A stretch of DNA of 64,000 bases from NCBI GenBank assembly GCA_963817735.1, contig CAWFPP010000009.1, positions 186,001 to 250,000 of the forward strand, given 5' to 3'. The notes beneath the pieces are model-generated. The model was not told the DNA's origin. It worked only from the letters and a program-made list of their open reading frames with translations, and searched no databases. This DNA is from Bog-473 sp963817735. GTDB lineage: Bacteria; Actinomycetota; Acidimicrobiia; Acidimicrobiales; RAAP-2. Shown piece after piece: positions 42,920 through 52,329 of this stretch (position 1 is the first letter of the stretch; every line of letters begins with the position of its first letter). A program made the position numbers and the translations under genes.

Positions 42920-43884
42920 ACGGGGACGACACCGGCCCGACGCCGCCGGTCGCACGCGCCGAGGAGACGATCTCGACCGAGGTCCCGGCCCTGCTGGGAG
43001 GCGTCCGGGTGGACCGCGGTGTGGCCATGGTGGCGGACGTCTCACGGGGCGTGGCGGCACAGCTGATCGCCGAGGGCCGGGTCCGGGTGGACGGCGCTCC
43101 CGTCTCGGTGGGTCGGGAGGTGCTCCGCCAGGGGTCCACCCTCACCATCGTCCTCCCACCACGCCATGACGCCGGCGTGAGGCCGGAACCCGGCGTGCGC
43201 TTCGAGGTCGTCTACGCCGACGACGAGGTGGTCGTCGTGGACAAGCCGGCGGGGCTGGTCGTGCACCCCGGTGCCGGCCACGACGAGGGCACACTCGTAG
43301 GGGGTCTCCTGTCCCGATTCCCCGACCTGGCCCACCTGGTGACGGCGGGAGTCTGCCCACCCGACCGGCCGGGCATCGTGCACCGACTCGACAAGGGGAC
43401 GTCCGGTCTCCTTGTGGTGGCCCGGACCGAGGAGGCGTACGGCGCGCTGGTCGATCAGTTGGCCACCAGGACGATGGAGCGGCGCTACCTCGCTCTGGTG
43501 GCCGGCGCGGTGGCCGATGACCGGGGAGAGGTGGAGGCGCCCATCGGCCGCTCGACCCGCACGCCGACCAAGATGGCGGTGACGGCCTCAGGGAAACCGG
43601 CGCGTACGGCCTACACCGTCTTGGAGCGGCGGTCCGGCGAGCGGCCGACGACGCTTCTCGAGCTGGCGCTCCAGAGTGGGCGGACGCACCAGATCCGCGT
43701 GCACATGGCCGCCATCGGCCACCCCGTGGTGGGGGACGCTCGCTACGGGGTGGCCGACAAGCGCCTCGGATCGGGCCGCTTCTTCCTGCATGCCTTCAAG
43801 CTCGCGTTCTTGCATCCGCGCACCGGTGTCCGCGTCGAATTCTTCTCGCCGCTGCCCGAGGACCTGCAGGCCTACCTGGGGTAA
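42916..43884 (+). CDS. RluA/RluD-family 23S rRNA pseudouridine synthase
   Basis: Converts uridines in 23S rRNA to pseudouridine. The 322-residue product has an N-terminal S4 RNA-binding domain (about 25-85, 'GVAAQLIAEGRVRVDGAPV'), then the catalytic 'GIVHRLDKGTSGLLVVAR' with the nucleophilic Asp (about 157) and 'QSGRTHQIRVHMAAIGHPVV'. The GTG start overlaps the lspA stop (GTGA). RluD is likely, but the exact target uridines are not determined by sequence. Confidence 0.92.
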   Translation: MNGDDTGPTPPVARAEETISTEVPALLGGVRVDRGVAMVADVSRGVAAQLIAEGRVRVDGAPVSVGREVLRQGSTLTIVLPPRHDAGVRPEPGVRFEVVYADDEVVVVDKPAGLVVHPGAGHDEGTLVGGLLSRFPDLAHLVTAGVCPPDRPGIVHRLDKGTSGLLVVARTEEAYGALVDQLATRTMERRYLALVAGAVADDRGEVEAPIGRSTRTPTKMAVTASGKPARTAYTVLERRSGERPTTLLELALQSGRTHQIRVHMAAIGHPVVGDARYGVADKRLGSGRFFLHAFKLAFLHPRTGVRVEFFSPLPEDLQAYLG

Positions 43885-43901
43885 GGCAGGCAGCCCACAG
43901 G

Positions 43902-43927
43902 GGCCTGAGGGACGTTGGACTCAGGCC
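43902..43927. terminator. Candidate bidirectional terminator between convergent genes
   Basis: GGCCTGAG (43902-43909) and CTCAGGCC (43920-43927) form a perfect 8-bp stem with a 10-base loop. It overlaps the last codons of the sigma gene and lies 17 bases after the pseudouridine-synthase stop. No T run. Confidence 0.45.
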
Positions 43928-44758
43928 GCCTGGTGGATGCTGACCACGTCCGCATCGAACGAGAGCGCAGCCAACGCCTCCTCCTCGGCCCGGCGCACTC
44001 GGCGGACGCCCACGCCGAGTCGCTCCGCCGTCGACTGCAACGAGGCGGGGGAGTCACCGTCAAAACCGAACCGGAGCCTCAGCACGTCGCGCTGCAGGTC
44101 GGGCAGGCGCTCGACTGCCTCACGGACAGAGTCGTACACCATCGTCTCCTCGACGTCGGCCACGAAGTCCGAGTCGTCCGGCGCGACGAGCTCGCCCAAG
44201 GTGGTCGACGACTCGAGCGCCGCGGGCTGGTCGAGTGATGCGGTCACGCGTGCCACGTCCTCGAGCGACTCTCGCTCATCTGCGGTCAGACCCGTTGCCT
44301 CGTCCAGTTCGGCCACTGTCGGGCGCGCGGCCCAGGGTGCTGGCCAGCTCGGACTTGGTCAACTCCAGGCGCTGGATCTGCTCACCCACTTCGAGCGGGA
44401 TGCGGATGGTGCGGCCGTGCTGCTGCACGGCGCGCTGCAGGGCCTGGCGGATCCACCACGTGGCATATGTCGAGAATCGGAATCCCCGCTCCCAGTCGAA
44501 CTTGTCGACGGCACGCATGAGACCGAAGGTGCCCTCCTGGACCAGATCGGCCATGTCGACCCCTCTGTCCTGGTACCGCCGGGCCCAGTGCACGACCAGC
44601 CGGAGGTTGGCGGCAACCATCTGCTTCCGCGCCGCATCGTCGCCGGCCACGACCCGCTTCGCCAGCTCGACCTGCTGCTCGTGGTCGGGCATGGGGAACT
44701 GGTCGAGGTCACGCAACATCAGCCCCAATGTGTCCGACGTGCTCACTGCGCTCTTCAT
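43921..44758 (-). CDS. RpoD-like (group 2) sigma-70 factor, interrupted by an apparent frameshift
   Basis: About 278 residues if repaired. The N-terminal piece (start ATG 44758, GGAG upstream) carries region 2, 'NLRLVVHWARRYQDRGVDM', 'ADLVQEGTFGLMRAVDKFDW', 'RFSTYATWWIRQALQRAV' and 'HGRTIRIPLEV', and the beginning of region 3. At 'ELASTLGRAP' it shifts; the continuation 'TVAELDEATGLTADERESLE' is in another frame, with region 4 'LPDLQRDVLRLRFGFDGD' and the HTH following. Removing one base from the G run at 44321-44323 joins them. The promoter-binding helices match housekeeping-like group 2 sigmas. Confidence 0.85.
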
Positions 44759-44915
44759 CTTCGCTCCAGACGTTCTTTCTCTCACTCCCAGTCGTACGTA
44801 CCCGAGGCGTTCGGGGATCAACCTCCCTGTATAACCAGGGTGGTCTCCGGATCATTCCACCGAGGTGTTCGGACCGGGTTTGCGTCGCTTTCCGGCCCGT
44901 GCTGGTCTACGGCCC

Positions 44916-45488
44916 ATGCCCGGCCGGATGGTCCTCCTTCGACACGGCGCGACCGAATGGTCCGAGAACGGAAAACACACTGGCCGCACAGATATTCCCC
45001 TCCTCGCCGAGGGCTGTGAGCAGGCCAAAGCCGCCGGCATGCTGGTCCGCCAGTTCGGCCCCGAGACGTTCGGTCAGGTACTGGTCAGCCCGCTGGTCAG
45101 GGCCGAGGAGACCTGCATCCTGGCCGGATTCACCGGGGAGACCGAACCCGACCTCATGGAGTGGGACTACGGCGGCTACGAAGGCCTGACCAGCGCGGAA
45201 ATCCGAGCACTGCGACCGGGCTGGACGCTCTGGGACGAGGGCGTGCCCAATGGCGAGCGGGCCGCCGACGTCGGTCGCCGGGCCGACCGGGTGATCCAGC
45301 GCGCCCGGGAACTCGAGACGGACACGCTCTGCGTGGCCCACGGGCACGTCCTGCGGGTCCTGGCCGCCAGGTGGCTCGGGCTACCGCCCGTGGCCGGCCG
45401 GCTGTTCCTGCTCCGAACCGGAGCGGTCTGCGTGCTCGGCTGGGAGCTCGACTGGCCGGCTATCGAGGCCTGGAACCTGATGGGGTGA
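44916..45488 (+). CDS. Histidine-phosphatase (phosphoglycerate-mutase-like) family protein
   Basis: A 190-residue phosphatase. The RHG motif 'MVLLRHGATEWSENGKHTGR' is at the N-terminus, with 'VSPLVRAEETCILAGF', a family-typical acidic 'LMEWDYGGYEGLTSAE', and the second histidine in 'LCVAHGHVLRVLAARW'. I chose the ATG at 44916; ATG 44928 is also possible. Such proteins range from phosphoglycerate mutases to sugar-phosphate or nucleoside phosphatases; the substrate is unknown. Confidence 0.85.
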   Translation: MPGRMVLLRHGATEWSENGKHTGRTDIPLLAEGCEQAKAAGMLVRQFGPETFGQVLVSPLVRAEETCILAGFTGETEPDLMEWDYGGYEGLTSAEIRALRPGWTLWDEGVPNGERAADVGRRADRVIQRARELETDTLCVAHGHVLRVLAARWLGLPPVAGRLFLLRTGAVCVLGWELDWPAIEAWNLMG

Positions 45489-45501
45489 GGTGCGTGCCTG
45501 G

Positions 45502-45936
45502 TCAGACGGCGGCGGTCACGCCACCCTGGGCCCGGGCGACCATGTCGGCCAGGCTGTACGACTGCAGGTGGGTGCGGATCGTCTCGCCCACGTCGGCCCA
45601 GACGGCCAGCAGCACGCACTGGCCCTCGTGGTCGCAGGCGCCGTTCTCGTGCGGCTCTCCGAAATCGCCGGCGGCGATGGGCCCGTCGACGGCGGAGACG
45701 ATCTGGGCGAGTGAGATCTCCTCGGGTGGGCGGGCCAAGACGTAGCCGCCGCCCACGCCCCGCTTCGAGCGGACCAGACCAGCGCCCTTGAGGGCCAGGA
45801 GGATCTGCTCCAGGTAGGGCTGGGGCAGCGCCGTCCGGACCGCGATGTCCCGCACCGACGTCGGGGTCTCGGCCCCGTGCAGGGCGAGTGAGAGCAGCGC
45901 CCGACTGGCGTAGTCACCCCGAGTGGAAACCCTCAC
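45502..45936 (-). CDS. Rrf2-family transcriptional regulator
   Basis: A 144-residue winged-helix regulator starting at GTG 45936 ('VRVSTRGDYASRALLSLAL'). The recognition and wing segments are 'LPQPYLEQILLALKGAGLV' and 'SKRGVGGGYVLARPP'. The metal-binding region is 'CDHEGQCVLLAVW', with only two cysteines (CX5C) where IscR has three, so a [2Fe-2S] cluster is possible but its third ligand is not obvious. No iron-sulfur genes adjoin. It diverges from the phosphatase gene at 46001. Confidence 0.85.
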   Translation of the reverse strand: MRVSTRGDYASRALLSLALHGAETPTSVRDIAVRTALPQPYLEQILLALKGAGLVRSKRGVGGGYVLARPPEEISLAQIVSAVDGPIAAGDFGEPHENGACDHEGQCVLLAVWADVGETIRTHLQSYSLADMVARAQGGVTAAV

Positions 45937-46000
45937 AACACACGATCCTACCGGCCCGTTCGTGGGTAGAGGGGGTGCGTGGGTCGTAGGGTGTGCCTCC

Positions 46001-47191
46001 GTGAGTGACGGCGCAGGTGCCCTGGCGACGACGTCCCTTCTCCCCCGGGGGACGGGCCAGCCGGCCGACCAGCCCGAGCCGGTCCTGCCCGACTGGGCGG
46101 GGGCGAGCCTCCACCGTGTCGTCCCGACCCTGCTCGGAGAGCTGGCCGACCCCGGCGCCGCCACCCTGCCCGGGTGGTTCCCCGAACCGGTGGCGGGAGC
46201 CCGCCAGATCGTGCTGCTGGTGATCGACGGGCTGGGAGTGGAGCAGCTCCAGCAACGGCGGGCCCTGGTTCCGGTGCTGACGAGCGGGGAAGGAGGACCC
46301 GTCACCTCCGTCGCCCCGAGCACCACCGCGTGCGCCCTGACGACCCTCGTGACGGGGAGGGTGCCGGCCGAGCACGGCGTGGTCGGCTACCGGGTCGCCG
46401 TCGACGGCGACGTCATGAACGTGCTCCAGTGGTCGCTGCGCGGTGTCGATGCACGGGTGTCGGTGCCGGCGTCGAAGTTCCAGCCATGCCAATCGTTCCC
46501 CGGCGCCAAGGGTCAGGTTCCCGTCGTCACCCGGCAGGACTTCGGTCCGACCGGGTTCACCGCTGCGCACCTGGGCGATGTCGATCTGCACCGTTGGCAC
46601 ACACCGGCCGGGCTCGTCACCGCCGTCCGTGAGGTGACCGCGGCTGGTGCACCGTTTGTCTATGCGTACTACGAGGGCATCGACAAGGTGGCCCATGCCG
46701 AAGGGCTCGGCGCCTACTACGACGACGAGCTGCGCGCGGTCGATCGCCTCGTCGGTGACGTGTTGGAGGCGCTCCCTCCCGACTGTGTACTGGTCGTGAC
46801 GGCAGACCACGGGCAGGTCGAAGTCGGTGACTCGGTCGAGCTCATCGGGCCCGAGATCATGCAGGCGGTGACGCTGATCAGCGGGGAAGGACGGTTCCGC
46901 TGGCTGCACGTCCGACCCGGGGCGGTGGCCGACGTGGCGGCAGCGGCGTCCGCCCTCCACGGTGAGGTCGCCTGGGTGAGGACGAAGGAACAGATGATCG
47001 CAGACGACTGGTTGGGCGGAGTGCCCTCGCCCGAGGTCGCGGCCCGCTTGGGCGATGTCGCTTTGGTCCCGTTCACCCCGACCGCCTTTCTCGACCCGGC
47101 CGACACCGGTGAGCTGCGCCTCAAGGCCAGGCACGGGTCCCTGACGCCGGCGGAGATGTCCATCCCCCTGTTGGGCTGGCGGGCCTCGTGA
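46001..47191 (+). CDS. Alkaline-phosphatase-superfamily nucleotide pyrophosphatase/phosphodiesterase-like protein
   Basis: A 396-residue metal-dependent hydrolase. Metal and nucleophile motifs are visible: 'IVLLVIDGLGVEQL' (first Asp), 'SVAPSTTACALTTLVTG' (Thr nucleophile), 'YAYYEGIDKVAHAEG' (Asp/His) and 'VLVVTADHGQVEV' (Asp-His). This matches the type I phosphodiesterase/nucleotide pyrophosphatase branch. GTG 46001 is chosen because a longer start (45923) would overlap the divergent regulator. No signal peptide is apparent, so the protein is probably cytoplasmic. Confidence 0.82.
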   Translation: MSDGAGALATTSLLPRGTGQPADQPEPVLPDWAGASLHRVVPTLLGELADPGAATLPGWFPEPVAGARQIVLLVIDGLGVEQLQQRRALVPVLTSGEGGPVTSVAPSTTACALTTLVTGRVPAEHGVVGYRVAVDGDVMNVLQWSLRGVDARVSVPASKFQPCQSFPGAKGQVPVVTRQDFGPTGFTAAHLGDVDLHRWHTPAGLVTAVREVTAAGAPFVYAYYEGIDKVAHAEGLGAYYDDELRAVDRLVGDVLEALPPDCVLVVTADHGQVEVGDSVELIGPEIMQAVTLISGEGRFRWLHVRPGAVADVAAAASALHGEVAWVRTKEQMIADDWLGGVPSPEVAARLGDVALVPFTPTAFLDPADTGELRLKARHGSLTPAEMSIPLLGWRAS

Positions 47192-47284
47192 CGGTGGTCC
47201 AGCCAGTGGCAACATGGGCCGTCGCCACCGCGGGGACCAGGCGGACGGGCGGCCCACGACGACCGCAGAGAGACGGAAGGCACC

Positions 47285-47806
47285 ATGGCTGACGTGAAGA
47301 ACGACGAAGTGACCGAGACCCCCGCACCCGACGACGGGACGGAAGCAGTCGTCTCACCCGACGAAGTCCTGGCGGGCGTGAGCCGCGACGGGGAGGGCGA
47401 GGACCGCAAGACCGAATCGGTGAATGAGCCGGCCAAGGTGCTGCGCATCGGCTCCATGGTCAAGACCCTGCTCGACGAGGTGCGGTCGGCACCGCTCGAC
47501 GAGAAGAGCCGGGTGCGGCTGCGCGAGATCTATGAGCAGTCGATCCGCGACCTCTCGGAGGTGCTGTCGCCGGACCTGGTCGCCGAGCTCGAGCGCATGG
47601 CTCCACCGTTCGGGAACGACGCGCCGAGTGACGCCGAATTGCGGATCGCCCAGGCGCAGCTCGTCGGCTGGCTCGAAGGCCTGTTCCACGGGATCCAGGC
47701 AACGCTGATGTCGCAGCAGATGGCGGCCCGGGCCCAGCTCGAGGACATGCGCCAACGCGGACTGCCCCCGGCCGGCGAATCGGGGCGGACCGGCGCCTAC
47801 CTCTGA
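47285..47806 (+). CDS. bpa: Bacterial proteasome activator Bpa
   Basis: Bpa is an ATP-independent ring that docks on the actinobacterial 20S proteasome and opens its gate. The 173-residue product has an acidic disordered N-terminus, then 'RIGSMVKTLLDEVRSAPLDE' and 'SDAELRIAQAQLVGWLEGLF' and 'QQMAARAQLEDMRQRGLPP', which closely match mycobacterial Bpa, and ends 'GAYL', in the place of the GQYL proteasome-docking tail. This implies a 20S proteasome elsewhere in the genome. It stands alone between the phosphodiesterase and dnaE genes. Confidence 0.93.
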   Translation: MADVKNDEVTETPAPDDGTEAVVSPDEVLAGVSRDGEGEDRKTESVNEPAKVLRIGSMVKTLLDEVRSAPLDEKSRVRLREIYEQSIRDLSEVLSPDLVAELERMAPPFGNDAPSDAELRIAQAQLVGWLEGLFHGIQATLMSQQMAARAQLEDMRQRGLPPAGESGRTGAYL

Positions 47807-47936
47807 GCGGGCCCACCGCGGCGCCGCGACGGCCTCGAACCGGTCGTCCGCCGGCTCCGCGTCAAGGAGTAGATTGCTGGGTCCGGGGCGAATGACACAG
47901 GTGTAAGTTTCACAGGACGTGGCGAAAGGAGGGCCG

Positions 47937-50900
47937 GTGTCGGAGCGGTCGTTTACGCATCTGCACACCCACACCGAGTTCTCCATGCTGGACGGGGCGG
48001 CCCGGGTTGGGGACTTGGTCGCTGCTGCCGTGGCCGACGGCCAGCCGGCGCTGGGCATCACGGACCACGGGAACATGTACGGGGTCCTCGACTTCTACAA
48101 GGCGTGCCGTGACCAGGGCGTCGTCCCCATCATCGGCACCGAGTCCTACATGGCGGGGGAGTCGCGGCTGGAGCGGCCGGTGCGCCGGGGCCGCGTCGAC
48201 GACACCGGTGGCGACGTCGAAGGGGGCCAGAAGCTCTACTACCACCTGACCCTGCTGGCCGAGACGGTCGAGGGCTACCGCAACCTCATGAAGCTGTCCT
48301 CGGCGGCCTACCTGGAGGGCTACTACTACAAGCCCCGGGTCGACTGGGAACTGCTCGAGCGCCACCACGACGGGCTGATCGCCACCACGGGGTGCCTGGG
48401 CGGTGTGGTGCTCCAGTCGCTTCTGGCGGGTGATGTCGAAGGGGCCGAGCGCAAGGCCGCCCGGCTGCAGGACATCTTCGGCCGGGACAACCTCTTCGTC
48501 GAGCTGCAGGACCACGGCATCGCCGACCAGCACCGGACGAATCCGCTGCTCATCGACATCGCCCGCCGCATCGATGCGCCCCTCCTGGCCACCAACGACA
48601 GCCACTACACCCACCGTGAGGACGCGGTCGCCCACGACGCCCTCTTGTGCGTGCAGACGGGCGCCCTCATCTCCGACACCAACCGCTTCAAATTCGAGGG
48701 CACCGAGCACTACCTGAAGACGGCCGCCGAAATGCGCCACCTCTTCCGCGACGTCCCCGAGGCGTGCGACAACACGCTGCTCATCGCCGAGCGGGCCGAC
48801 GTGCAGATCGAACTCGGGAAGCCGAGCCTCCCGGAATTCCCGGTGCCGGACAGCTTCAGCGGCGAGACCTACGAGGAACGGGCGCTGGCCTATCTGCGCG
48901 ACCTGACCTTCGAAGGCGCACGGGAACGCTACGGCGTGTCGCTGCCGCCCGAGGTAGTGGAGCGGCTCGACTACGAGCTGGGCGTCATCGGGAACATGGG
49001 CTTCGCCGCCTATTTCCTCGTCGTGTGGGACCTGATCCGCTTCGCCCGCGAGTCGAACATCCGGGTCGGACCGGGCCGTGGCTCGGCGGCCGGCTGCTGC
49101 GTGGCGTACTGCCTCAAGATCGTGGACCTCGACCCGATCCGTTACGACCTGCTCTTCGAGCGGTTCCTGAACCCCGGCCGCAAGCAGATGCCCGACATCG
49201 ACATGGACTTCGACGAGCGTTACCGGGCCGACGTCATGCGCTACGCGGCGGAGAAGTACGGCAGCGACCGCGTTGCCCAGGTCATCACCTTCTCGACGAT
49301 CAAGGCCCGGGCCGCTGTGCGTGACGCGGCGCGGGTGCTCGGGAAGCCCTACGTCGTGGGGGACAGGATCGCGAAGCTGATGCCGCCGCTCGTCATGGGT
49401 CGCGACACCCCGCTCCATGCGTGCATCACCAAGACCGATGGGCACGAGGAGGGCTTCGCCGCGGCGTCAGAGCTGCGAGCCATGCGCGACGTCGACCCCG
49501 ACGCCAAGGAGGTCATTGAGGTCGCGCTCGGGCTCGAGGGCCTGCGTCGACAGGACGGCATCCACGCCGCCGCCGTGGTGATCTCCCGGGACCCGCTGAC
49601 CGATTACCTGCCCATTCAGCGCAAGCCTGGCGCCGGTGAGAATCCCGAGGACGCGCCCATCGTCACCCAATACGAGATGCACGGGGTCGAGGACCTCGGC
49701 CTGCTCAAGATGGACTTCCTGGGCCTGCGCAACCTGTCGGTCATGGAGCGGGCGCTCGATCTCATCGAAGCAGAGACCGGGGAGAGACCCGACATCGACG
49801 GCGTCGAGTTGACCGATGAGCCGACGCTCGAGATGCTGCGACGGGCGGAATCGATCGGCGTGTTCCAACTCGAAGGCGCCGCCATGCGTCAGACACTGCG
49901 CGCCCTCGCCCCGACGAGTTTCGATGATGTGGCAGCGCTGGTGGCCCTCTACCGGCCGGGCCCCATGGCGGCCAACATGCACCGCGACTACCCCGAGTTG
50001 AAGAACGGGCGCAAAGAGCTCACCTATCTGCATCCCGACATCGAGCCGATCCTCAAGGACACCTATGGGCTCATGCTCTACCAGGAGTCCGTCATGCGGG
50101 TCGCCCAGAAGTTCGCCGGCTACACGCTCGAAGAGGCCGACAACCTGCGCAAGGCGTGCGGCAAGAAGATCCGCGCCATGATCGCCGCCGAGCGCGGAAA
50201 ATTCATCGCCGGGTGCATCACGGAAGGGTACGGCGAGGAGCTGGGGACACAGCTCTTCGACATCATCGAGCCGTTTGCCGATTACGCGTTCAACAAGTCC
50301 CACTCCTACGGCTACGGACTCGTGGCGTACCAGACGGCGTGGCTGAAGGCGCACTACCCGGTGGAGTACATGTCGGCCCTGCTGACCTCGGTGAAGGACA
50401 ACAAGGACAAGACAGCTGTGTATCTCGCCGAGTGCCGGTCCATGGGGATCGAGGTGTTGGTACCCGACGTGAACCGCTCGCTCGCGGAGTTCGCGCCGGA
50501 CATCAGTGTCGAGGAGGACGGGACCCGCCGGCCGGAGCAGTCAATCGTCTTCGGCCTGGCGGCCGTGCGCAATGTCGGTGAGAGCCTGGTGGAGCGGATC
50601 GTGGCGGAGCGCAACGCCAAGGGCCCCTTCGAGGACATCTTCGACTTCTGCGCCCGGGTGGACCCGGTGGTCCTCAACAAGCGGACCATGGAGTCGCTGG
50701 TCAAGGGCGGAGCGTTCGACTCCCTGGGCCACCCCCGCCAGGGCCTCTGCCTCGTGCTGGAATCCGTCGTGGACCGTGCGCTCGAGCGCCGCAAGGAGCA
50801 GGATCTGGGCATCACATCCCTCTTTGCCGCCTTCGAGGACGACCAGACGGACCCCGCCTGGGGCGGGGCCAAGGTGCCCATCCCCGACGCAGAATTCGAC

Positions 50901-51524
50901 AAGGCCCAGCGCTTGGCCTTCGAGAAGGAGATGCTCGGTCTCTACGTGAGCGATCACCCCCTCATGGGCTACGAGGCCGCCATGGCCCGGCACACCGACT
51001 GCACGCTGTCGGACATGCGGGAGGACGACACGGCGGTCGGTGACCGTGCCCCGGTTCGTTCGGTGGGCGGCGTGGTCACCGAGCTGAAGCGCTCGTACAC
51101 GAAGAAGGGCGATCTGATGGCCCGTTTCGTGCTCGAGGACCTGCAGGCGGCCATGGAGGTCTTCGTGTTCCCGAAGACCATGGCCGAATACGGCGCCCTC
51201 ATCGAGAACGACGCCATCCTCGTCGTGCGGGGCAGGCTCGACACCCGTGAAGAGGAGCCGAAGATCGTCTGCATGGAGGTCTCGCGCCCGATCCTCGAGC
51301 GCGGCCAGGAGGACCTGCACATCACCCTGCCCCTCGGGGTGCTGACCGATGCCAAGGTCGACGGGTTGAAGGACGTGCTGGGCGGGCACCCCGGGCCCTC
51401 ACCGGTACTCCTCCATGTCGGCGCCAAGGTGCTACGGCTCCCTCCCGAGTTCAACGTCGACTGTCGCAACGGCCTGGTGGGGGAGCTCAAGCGCCTGCTC
51501 GGCCAGAGCGCCGTCCTGTCCTGA
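47937..51524 (+). CDS. dnaE: DNA polymerase III alpha subunit (DnaE1)
   Basis: The replicative polymerase, 1195 residues. I chose GTG 47937 because AGGAGG is 5 bases upstream; GTG 47919 would add 6 residues. The PHP domain starts 'SFTHLHTHTEFSMLDGA' and continues 'GITDHGNMYGVLDFY'. The catalytic aspartates are in 'MPDIDMDFDERYRADVM' (about 420), followed by 'KSHSYGYGLVAYQTAWLKAH', tandem helix-hairpin-helix, and a C-terminal OB domain ('GGVVTELKRSYTKKGDLMAR'). The PHP metal ligands appear intact, consistent with intrinsic proofreading as in mycobacterial DnaE1. A strong hairpin follows the stop. Confidence 0.96.
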   Translation: MSERSFTHLHTHTEFSMLDGAARVGDLVAAAVADGQPALGITDHGNMYGVLDFYKACRDQGVVPIIGTESYMAGESRLERPVRRGRVDDTGGDVEGGQKLYYHLTLLAETVEGYRNLMKLSSAAYLEGYYYKPRVDWELLERHHDGLIATTGCLGGVVLQSLLAGDVEGAERKAARLQDIFGRDNLFVELQDHGIADQHRTNPLLIDIARRIDAPLLATNDSHYTHREDAVAHDALLCVQTGALISDTNRFKFEGTEHYLKTAAEMRHLFRDVPEACDNTLLIAERADVQIELGKPSLPEFPVPDSFSGETYEERALAYLRDLTFEGARERYGVSLPPEVVERLDYELGVIGNMGFAAYFLVVWDLIRFARESNIRVGPGRGSAAGCCVAYCLKIVDLDPIRYDLLFERFLNPGRKQMPDIDMDFDERYRADVMRYAAEKYGSDRVAQVITFSTIKARAAVRDAARVLGKPYVVGDRIAKLMPPLVMGRDTPLHACITKTDGHEEGFAAASELRAMRDVDPDAKEVIEVALGLEGLRRQDGIHAAAVVISRDPLTDYLPIQRKPGAGENPEDAPIVTQYEMHGVEDLGLLKMDFLGLRNLSVMERALDLIEAETGERPDIDGVELTDEPTLEMLRRAESIGVFQLEGAAMRQTLRALAPTSFDDVAALVALYRPGPMAANMHRDYPELKNGRKELTYLHPDIEPILKDTYGLMLYQESVMRVAQKFAGYTLEEADNLRKACGKKIRAMIAAERGKFIAGCITEGYGEELGTQLFDIIEPFADYAFNKSHSYGYGLVAYQTAWLKAHYPVEYMSALLTSVKDNKDKTAVYLAECRSMGIEVLVPDVNRSLAEFAPDISVEEDGTRRPEQSIVFGLAAVRNVGESLVERIVAERNAKGPFEDIFDFCARVDPVVLNKRTMESLVKGGAFDSLGHPRQGLCLVLESVVDRALERRKEQDLGITSLFAAFEDDQTDPAWGGAKVPIPDAEFDKAQRLAFEKEMLGLYVSDHPLMGYEAAMARHTDCTLSDMREDDTAVGDRAPVRSVGGVVTELKRSYTKKGDLMARFVLEDLQAAMEVFVFPKTMAEYGALIENDAILVVRGRLDTREEEPKIVCMEVSRPILERGQEDLHITLPLGVLTDAKVDGLKDVLGGHPGPSPVLLHVGAKVLRLPPEFNVDCRNGLVGELKRLLGQSAVLS

Positions 51525-51578
51525 GCGGCGGCGGGAGCAGCAAAAAGACCCTCTGAGCTGCGCCGCTGTGGGGGTGAA

Positions 51579-51616
51579 CCAACCGGTCCGGCCACCCGGT
51601 GGGTCGGACCGGTTGG
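51579..51616. terminator. 12-bp perfect inverted repeat downstream of dnaE
   Basis: CCAACCGGTCCG (51579-51590) and CGGACCGGTTGG (51605-51616) pair perfectly. The 14-base loop holds a second hairpin, CCAC/GTGG. No T run follows, so it would be a U-less terminator or an operator for the gene at 51650. Confidence 0.55.
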
Positions 51617-51649
51617 GAACGCGCGGAAGACAACCAGTAGACTGACCTC

Positions 51650-52321
51650 ATGCCGATCGTAGTGAGCACCAAGGATTGCACTGCGCTCAGCGATGCTGAG
51701 CTGGTCGAAATGGCGGACCTTTGTGCGGACCGGCCACCCGGTTTCGACATCGGCTATCTCTCCAAAGAGCGCGAAGCCTGGGTGCTCATCACCCAGGCCC
51801 GGGAGGGGAACAAGCTGCGGGGGTACTCCTTCTGCACCCTCGAGCGCATCGGGGGGACCCCGTCGCTGCTGGTCGGGCTGGCGTTGGTCGATCGCACGTC
51901 GCGGGCCGAGGCCGCCCTCAAGGGCATCATGACGGATCAGTACCGTCGGGCCCTGCTGGCCTTCCCCGACGAGGACGTCCTGTTGGGGACCCGCCTGCTC
52001 ACACCCGAGGGCTTCCGTGCCTTCAACGGTCTGCAGGACGTCGTGCCTTTTCCGGGCCACAAGTCCTCGGGCGAGGAGCGGGCCTGGGCGCGCCGCCTGT
52101 CCAAGCGCTTCGGGTGCGAGAGCCGGCTCGACGACCGCACGTTCGTCCTGAAGGGCGACGGGTCGGTGGCCGGCGGCCTCGACTTCTTCGCTCCCAAGGT
52201 CAAGATCCCGGAGGGCGTCGAGACGCACTTCGACAGCTTCAAGGCCGACCGGGGCGATCGTCTGGTCGCCTTCGGCTGGGCGATGGCCGAGGACCTGGCC
52301 GGGGGCAAGCTCGGCCGCTGA
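51650..52321 (+). CDS. Conserved-looking protein of unknown function (223 aa)
   Basis: A well-formed frame with ATG 51650 and no signal peptide or helix. It reads 'LSKEREAWVLITQAREGNKL', 'LLVGLALVDRTSRAEAALKG', 'DVLLGTRLLTPEGFRAFNG' and 'LDFFAPKVKIPEGVETHFDS'; the alternating hydrophobic pattern suggests an alpha/beta enzyme-like fold, somewhat like GNAT proteins, but no catalytic motif stands out. Codon use matches its neighbours. It follows the dnaE hairpin, so it likely has its own promoter. Confidence 0.75.
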   Translation: MPIVVSTKDCTALSDAELVEMADLCADRPPGFDIGYLSKEREAWVLITQAREGNKLRGYSFCTLERIGGTPSLLVGLALVDRTSRAEAALKGIMTDQYRRALLAFPDEDVLLGTRLLTPEGFRAFNGLQDVVPFPGHKSSGEERAWARRLSKRFGCESRLDDRTFVLKGDGSVAGGLDFFAPKVKIPEGVETHFDSFKADRGDRLVAFGWAMAEDLAGGKLGR

Positions 52322-52329
52322 GGCCGAAC

